Notes under the pieces: generated by a model | What the model was told of the DNA's origin: nothing | Seen by the model: only the letters and a program-made list of their open reading frames with translations | Databases searched by the model: none | Shown: positions 58,483-64,000 of the stretch, one piece after another | Numbering within the stretch: position 1 is the stretch's first letter | Layout: every line of letters begins with the position of its first letter | Position numbers and translations under genes: made by a program | Source of the DNA: Muricea muricata | Lineage: Eukaryota > Cnidaria > Anthozoa > Malacalcyonacea > Plexauridae | DNA length: 64,000 nt | Direction of reading: 5' to 3' | NCBI GenBank assembly: GCA_963855995.1 | Contig: OY979716.1 | Location: 50,952,846 to 51,016,845, forward strand

Positions 58483-59887
58483 TGAGTCTTGCTAATCCTG
58501 ATGGTTCGCACAGAATCAGGGCCAAAAGTAAACTACAGAATATAGTTTTATCATATTGTACCCTCCCGGTTCGCCACCCAAAGGAAAGTCTGGCAGAAAT
58601 ATGCAGCGTTGTAGCTTTTTTTATTGACATGATGGCGGTCATCCGTACTATGAAAGAAATCCCCGATACCTATGAAGAGCTGACGTGGAAATTTGCCAAA
58701 TGAATTACATGCGAGTCGATATAGTTGCAGACTCATATCTAGAAGAATCGATTAAGATGGCAGAAAGAAATAAGAGAGGATCCTCTGAAAAGATAATAAT
58801 AATCCAGTCGGGCAGATCAAAAATTCCTTGTAATTTCAGCAAATTTTTGAAGAATGGAGAAAATAAGCGTTGTCTTATATCGTTGATGCTAAGTGTTCTG
58901 GTTGAAAATCGAACAAAGGTCACGCACGCACGCATGGCACGCACGCACGCACGCACGGCAGGCACGCACGGCAACATAAACAGTATCCACAAATGAATAT
59001 GCTTTCTCATCTTTGTACCTGCATGCATTTAACATCAACAGCTTTCACATGGAGTATATAACGAAAAAGTTTACCATCATCAACATGTAGCCATAATACG
59101 ACATCATCTTTCCAAAACGCAAATTAGGGTTGCTCTTTATACCCAGAGGAGGTTGGACAGCTTATTGGGCAAATCTGGGCGAATGTCTCGACCAATCAGA
59201 TTGCAACATTTCTTTATGCTCGCAAGGAGCTTGTGTTGACGAAAATTTACATACCGCTTATAAATATCGATTTTTAAAATATTTTTTGAAATTTCATTCT
59301 TTACTACTTTTAAAACAGTCAGTCACCGGAACGATTTCTTGAAAGGTAAGCGTCATTTTCCAGTTTATTTTGACCTTTCACTTAGGCACAATGCCATCGC
59401 CATGTAATTTAATGCCGTTTCTGTCGACAATCTTTGAGGACAAAAATCCTCGATTTCGCTATTTTTTTAAAAATTAGCTAAAGCATAATCTTTAATTCTA
59501 TTTGGACACTGACCCCCCTCTCAGCCACGAAACCGTTTTCAAGATATTCACCATTGAATGTAGCCCTCTGTAACATATGCTGCTTTGTCGCTCAGGTCAT
59601 GGATAAATGCAATTACTCGCTTTTCTTCTAAAGAAATTTCATATACTATAACAGTTTCAACATATTGTATGTTATATATGTATATATTGTTTAAAATATC
59701 TAAAACAACAATATTTTATAACTGAAATGTATTGTTTGGCCTGTGTTTTAGATTGAGCTGAATTCGTGATTTTGGCTGGACTATATTTTTGTCAATGATT
59801 TTGTATGCAAGAATTGGGCATCATCATTAAATTTTACATGCAAACAAGTTTGTGTATTGAACTACGTTTTTTTTCTTTGGTAGAATA
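58483..59887. other. No gene recognised; short CACG microsatellite
   Basis: Holds a (CACG)n-like microsatellite at 58920-58972. The missing first exon and outer terminus of the older element should lie here but were not recognised. Confidence 0.5.
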
Positions 59888-60562
59888 ATGTCTGATGCAA
59901 CAAAAAGAGATCATGATCCACTAACTGGTCTAGCACCTGGGAAAAAAGAACCAAAGAGGAGATCTACCAGTGGACAATTCACCAAAAAAAAATTGCTTGA
60001 ACCAGATATCCAGTCAGAAGATTGTGAGAATGTACATGTATGAACTGCATTACAGTATAATTTTCACTTATGAAATGACAATTTTGTCATCAAACTCATC
60101 TTAAACCGTCATCATCCTGTATGTATGTGCAATTATTGGTCCTATATACTCAGGATATATGTCTGTTTTTTTTTTTGGTACAGAATGAGTGGAGCTACTA
60201 TGAGATGTCAGCCTTAGCTGAATACATTGCTTTTTATCATGCATCTGTTGAACGTTTCTCTAAAGAATGGCCAACACACAATAATGTTGAGTTTTGGGGT
60301 GCATGTGCTGATGCTGTCAACAGTCTTAGTAGTGGATACAATAGGACTGGCGAGTGTGACTGTTTAGTATTCGTAGTGTTTTGGAATAAATGTTTTCGTA
60401 TAACATAAAATTAAACACAAAGTAAAGCACCAAGTACCTGTAATTAATGCTTAACTTAATGCTTACAATCATGTTTATTTAGGATCCGCATGCAGAGCCA
60501 AAGTAAGAAGATTCCTGGTGAATAAATTCCTGACAATAGCTGATGCTGAGGAGGCTTATTGA
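59888..60562 (+). CDS. Small SANT/Myb-like protein with a GC-AG intron (129 aa)
   Basis: Exons 59888-60031, 60184-60349 and 60483-60562 sum to exactly 130 codons including stop. The second intron starts GCGAGT and ends TTTAG, a GC-AG intron. Exon 1 (MSDATKRDHDPLTGLAPGKK…) is basic and disordered. Exons 2-3 read WSYYEMSALAEYIAFYHAS…WGACADAVN…ACRAKVRRFLV, the Trp-spaced three-helix pattern of Myb/SANT-like DNA-binding domains that often accompany PIF/Harbinger-type or related transposons. No catalytic partner was found beside it. It could be a transposon accessory gene or a small host gene. Confidence 0.55.
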
Positions 60563-61185
60563 ATTACGTATATTGGTCCTTCCAATCTGTTCAGACCTTC
60601 TATTTCAAAATAAAATATGAATAGCAGGCAAAAAAGCAACTTACAGTCATGTTGCAATGTTGTTCATATTCAGAAAATATAAGAAAATGTATGATTGTGC
60701 CAAAAACCATTGAGCAACCACCCAAAATATGGTAGTTTGTATTCTCATTTAATGTACCACAAAGTATCAGCAGCATGTTATTGTGGGACACCTTTGATCA
60801 ATTTGTATATGCAGTAAATATTAGAAATATTTTTTATTGTCGCATTAATTTTAATGAAAAGTTACCCACAAGTGAACGTATGAGCTGCTTATTTATTCAT
60901 TAAGTTCAGCACATGTTACAATTATTATCTATTTATAATTGCATTTGTGTGGGACAGACACTGTTTTAGTTATACAATTACACACATTGTTTTAATGCTT
61001 AATTAAAATGCTAGAAAAAAATCTGAAAAGTTAGCCAATTGAAATAGCAGCATTTCTATAACTTGCTAAACAACCTAGTGAGTTCACTAGGCTGCTAAAC
61101 ATCTGTCAACATACAATCATGCTCTTCCTTATCACTCGAGTCTCCCACTCACCATGTTGATTTATGCAAGTTTTTGGATAAAATC
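60563..61185. other. No gene recognised
   Basis: AT-rich, with CCTAGTGAGTTCACTAGG-type short palindrome near 61073 and no supported coding sequence. Confidence 0.5.
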
Positions 61186-61985
61186 CTATTTTAAGAAAGT
61201 CAACCCTATAACATCCAAAATATCTCCTGTGGCAATTAGTGGGTGCAAATACTTGCATAGTTCAGAAGCAATGCATGCCCATCCAGTTCCATAGTTCAGA
61301 TCAATTGCAATTGCATTTGGGTCCATTGGATTCAATGGCTCTGGCCATATTACATTCACTGGTTTATCTTGTTCATGAAGAGCAAGGTATGCCTGTTCCA
61401 AATGATATTGGTTGTTTTTCTCATGAGCAGCACCAATGCAGTTAAATGGTACAGTGTGGGTGATTTCATCTTCGCCACTTTCATTTTCATTACTTTCTGC
61501 CCTATCACCTCATTACCCTATATATTCTGACCAGGCTCAAAACCAGCCAACCACTCAAGTAAATCTCTTTCTACAAAATCATAACAACAAAATTTATTAT
61601 TTTATGCATAACTGTTATCTCTAAAATTAGCAGTTTGTAATTGGCAATTACATATTAACTGTAATCTCTAAAATTAGCAAGTTGTGTCATTATTTACAAT
61701 AATATCAGAACAATGCACAAATATGGCAATATTTTACATATTAAAATTGAAAAATATCTCATTGTATACATATATCATGTGTAAAAATCTATCCACAACT
61801 AGATACAGACATACTTGTAAATATCATGCAAAACATGTACATATGTATCACAGTGACACACTAGAACATAGACAAACAATACCTTTAGATTCATCTGAGA
61901 ACCAATGTTCATCATCTGAATTATTCCTATTTTGTCCATCAAGATTGTCCTCATTTCTATCTGTTGGTTCTGGTTCTTTCAGGAG
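61186..61985 (-). CDS. HIRAN-like domain protein, 5' end unresolved
   Basis: Two segments join in phase: about 61985-61883 (LLKEPEPTDRNEDNLDGQ…, acidic) and 61508-61186. The second encodes VPFNCIGAAHEKNNQYHLEQ, PVNVIWPEPLNPMDPNAIAI, TGWACIASELCKYLHPLI and GDILDVIGLTF. The PENPxDxNAIAV and IGYIxxEL pattern is typical of HIRAN-type single-strand DNA-binding folds, common in transposon-linked proteins of invertebrates (recalled). The first Met was not found. It is oriented toward the SANT-like gene. Confidence 0.5.
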
Positions 61986-62789
61986 TCACATCTGAAAGTA
62001 GGAAGGTAGTAAAACTTTGTCAGTATGTGGAAAGTTAGAGCAATTGCAACTTAGCACATCTACAGCCAGCAACAGGGTTTAATAATTTCTTTGGAATCAG
62101 GCACAACAGCAGCCACTTCACTTATATTTGCTGACAACATATGATCCACATTGAAATCCAAAATCAAAAGCACATGCTCGGTTTTTCCTCTTACAAACTC
62201 ATCAGGAATAGGGTCAAACTAGAGGCATTATAAAACACAAAATTATATTATGCCACACTATATTACAGTACAGGAATAAAAACAACAAAGCAGGAATTTG
62301 AACGAGATAACTGTAATGCAGTGTATTATACCAATTTTAAATACTGCACTTGTTTTCACATTGATGATACACAGAGATTTGACAGGAATACTGGGAATAA
62401 AACAACCCTTCACTCAGACGGATTATTTATAAAGCTAAAATGACAGCACGTCCCATGCAATTTAAAGAAAGGTAAACTTGGTATAGTAAAACACAAGTCA
62501 TAATGATGATCGCAACAATGCACCAATAACATGCTATTTTCACAAAGTATTGCAGCCTGACACTCTTGTCGTTTGAAAGCTCCATATTGGTTTAATAATC
62601 AGAGAGATGTTCACTCCTCAACAGTCAATGAAGCCACACCTGGAATTAGGCACTCAATACCCATGATGCTTTGCGGCCTGCTGTCCAACCTCCTCTGCTT
62701 TATACTATTAGTTTCAAGCCTGTTAGCATATTTATTCTTTGTAATATCAAAGATTTGCTCTTGCATAAACTTTTTTGCAATCTCCAGTT

Positions 62790-62905
62790 CTATGCTGTAA
62801 AAGCTCTGGCAACAAGCTCGACCTTTTTGCCAGTCTTCTTTAAACCATGCAGCACTAGAAAATCTTTGAGCGGTCCTACTGTCAACCCAAAAAAATCATT
62901 CTAGC
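62790..62905 (-). pseudogene. SAP-domain fragment
   Basis: Minus-strand frame GPLKDFLVLHGLKKTGKKVELVARAF is a clear SAP helix-extended-helix motif, followed by a TAG at 62790-62792. Upstream and downstream coding sequence could not be linked, so this is probably a relic of a larger transposon protein. Confidence 0.5.
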
Positions 62906-63412
62906 TGCTCACCTGATTTGTAGCCATAAGGCAAAGTAACAATAACACAGTGTAAACCATAAGGAACAACATAAAATCAGTATACTGTGACGTCCTAAAC
63001 ACAAAAGGCAACGGTCTCAGCGGGTTACATGCTTAAAAGCAATCACCTCGCTATCTCAAGTTACACTTTTGCAACTGGAACTCCTTATTATGCTTTGGCA
63101 GCACTCTGGTCATATTTGTGCACAGTACTCTTGCAAAATATTCCATTGTTGTAGACAATATATTTTTATATGCATCTTCTGTGAAGGACCACTGGTAGAA
63201 ATGTGTTGGGAAAATCAACATTTTTGCACATTTGATCATATTAGCATGTAAATTTGCACTATATGAGTTTTAATTATTATTATTATTAATTATCATGTTT
63301 CCTGCCTCAAAGAATGTTAAAACCAGATATTGGACCCAGAAAGTTAAAACACTCCAATATTTCAACAGAAAATCAAGATTATATATGTACTAGAAATACA
63401 TGCATGTACACA

Positions 63413-63755
63413 GGATGAAAAATCATATTTGCCCTCATTGGCATCCGGTGCCAAAATGCAAATGCCGCGAATGCAACACATTTGCTATGGTGCGAATTCA
63501 TGTGCAAATGTTTCAAGCGATGTCAGTTAAAAGATATCGGATGACTAATGTGTCGATATTTCACTACACTTCATATGATTTTGTCTTTCAATCATGGCCT
63601 CACAAAAATGATTTTCAAACAGACCATTTATGCATTTTAAGTGGTTGATCACATTTGCACATAAATTCGCACTATAGCAAATGTGTTGCATTGGCGGCAT
63701 TTGCATTTTGGAACTGGGTGCCAATGTGAGTGCAAATCCGATTTTTCATTCTGTG
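63413..63755. mobile_element. Inverted-repeat miniature element, ~340 bp
   Basis: Arms of ~100 bp (about 63413-63515 and 63653-63755) pair through GATGAAAAATC…CATTTGC and GCAAATG…GATTTTTCATTC. The target duplication is not clear. Non-coding. Confidence 0.7.
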
Positions 63756-64000
63756 GTAGCAACCCCTCGCCACTAACTAAGAGCATGCAACTATATTTTT
63801 GGAATTACATGAAGTACTGTTATAGTTTGTTGTCATAGCAACACGGCAATTGTTATTCTTTCTGTATATTTTTTCAAAATGACAAAATATTGAGTTTTTA
63901 ACTCTTGTTTTATTGACAATTTTTTAAAATGGCACGTAGTCAATTCTTGGCGCTTCTGTGTATTTTCCCAGAATTAATCTCTCTTCAAGAGTCTTGTCGC

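Noticed and set aside
62051..62225. Possible exon on the minus strand (PIPDEFVRGKTEHVLLILDF)
   Set aside because: Open and splice-like, but no family recognised and no partner exon could be joined in phase, so it is not listed as a gene.

Overview
Eukaryotic, AT-rich and almost entirely made of mobile DNA. Spliced genes with GT-AG introns, interstitial TTAGGG-type repeats, long microsatellites and the protein families present (HECT ligases next to rve integrases, OTU, tesmin-like CXC, hAT, non-LTR reverse transcriptase, zinc-finger/SANT tyrosine recombinases) point to an early-branching metazoan. A cnidarian is my best guess; a sponge or another invertebrate cannot be excluded. No rRNA, tRNA or conserved host housekeeping gene was seen.

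Region 1 (1-20747) is bounded by ~208-bp inverted repeats about 92% alike by eye; the left arm runs off the window edge. Inside are an OTU-like gene and two copies of a ~7-kb module. Each module is a plus-strand tyrosine recombinase gene (C2H2-like finger, R-HxxR-H-Y catalytic set, C-terminal SANT/Myb-like domain), then a 1.5-2.1 kb hairpin array rich in CGGGCTAC, then a convergent minus-strand superfamily 3 helicase gene. All four genes carry breaks. The recombinase of copy B is damaged by one stop codon only. The GGAAC/GTTCC pentamer is densely repeated in front of the recombinase genes. This recombinase + SF3 helicase + hairpin-array module matches no element family I can name and is one of the two best candidates for something undescribed. 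A strand-switching GAT/ATC repeat follows it.

Region 2 (20748-36392) is a graveyard: a 2.2-kb inverted repeat carrying a CXC-domain fragment on each arm, a decayed hAT-like gene whose introns hold two 253-bp miniature elements, a hAT 5' fragment, a 5'-truncated LINE and a tyrosine recombinase remnant.

Region 3 (36393-58482) is a nested set of transposons that can be solved to the base. An old element with convergent HECT ligase (+) and integrase (-) genes, both decayed, is split by a 17.1-kb element (38749-55869, TSD CAAATG). That element has the same HECT/integrase architecture in the opposite orientation and an intact 504-aa D,D(34)E integrase. Its own HECT gene is split by an 8.3-kb element (43724-51988, TSD CATG, 17-bp TIR). 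The youngest element carries three intact spliced genes: an 840-aa transposase with RAG1/Transib-like organisation (D375, D533, E720, CxxC insert) plus a SAP domain, a 225-aa chromodomain protein, and a 171-aa basic/acidic protein antisense inside a transposase intron. That intron has been invaded by ~950 bp of ATTC repeat. In every case the exon phases add up exactly.

Region 4 (58483-64000) holds a small three-exon SANT-like gene with a GC-AG intron, a HIRAN-like gene, a SAP-domain fragment and a miniature inverted-repeat element. All family names rest on motif recognition by eye; no search was run.
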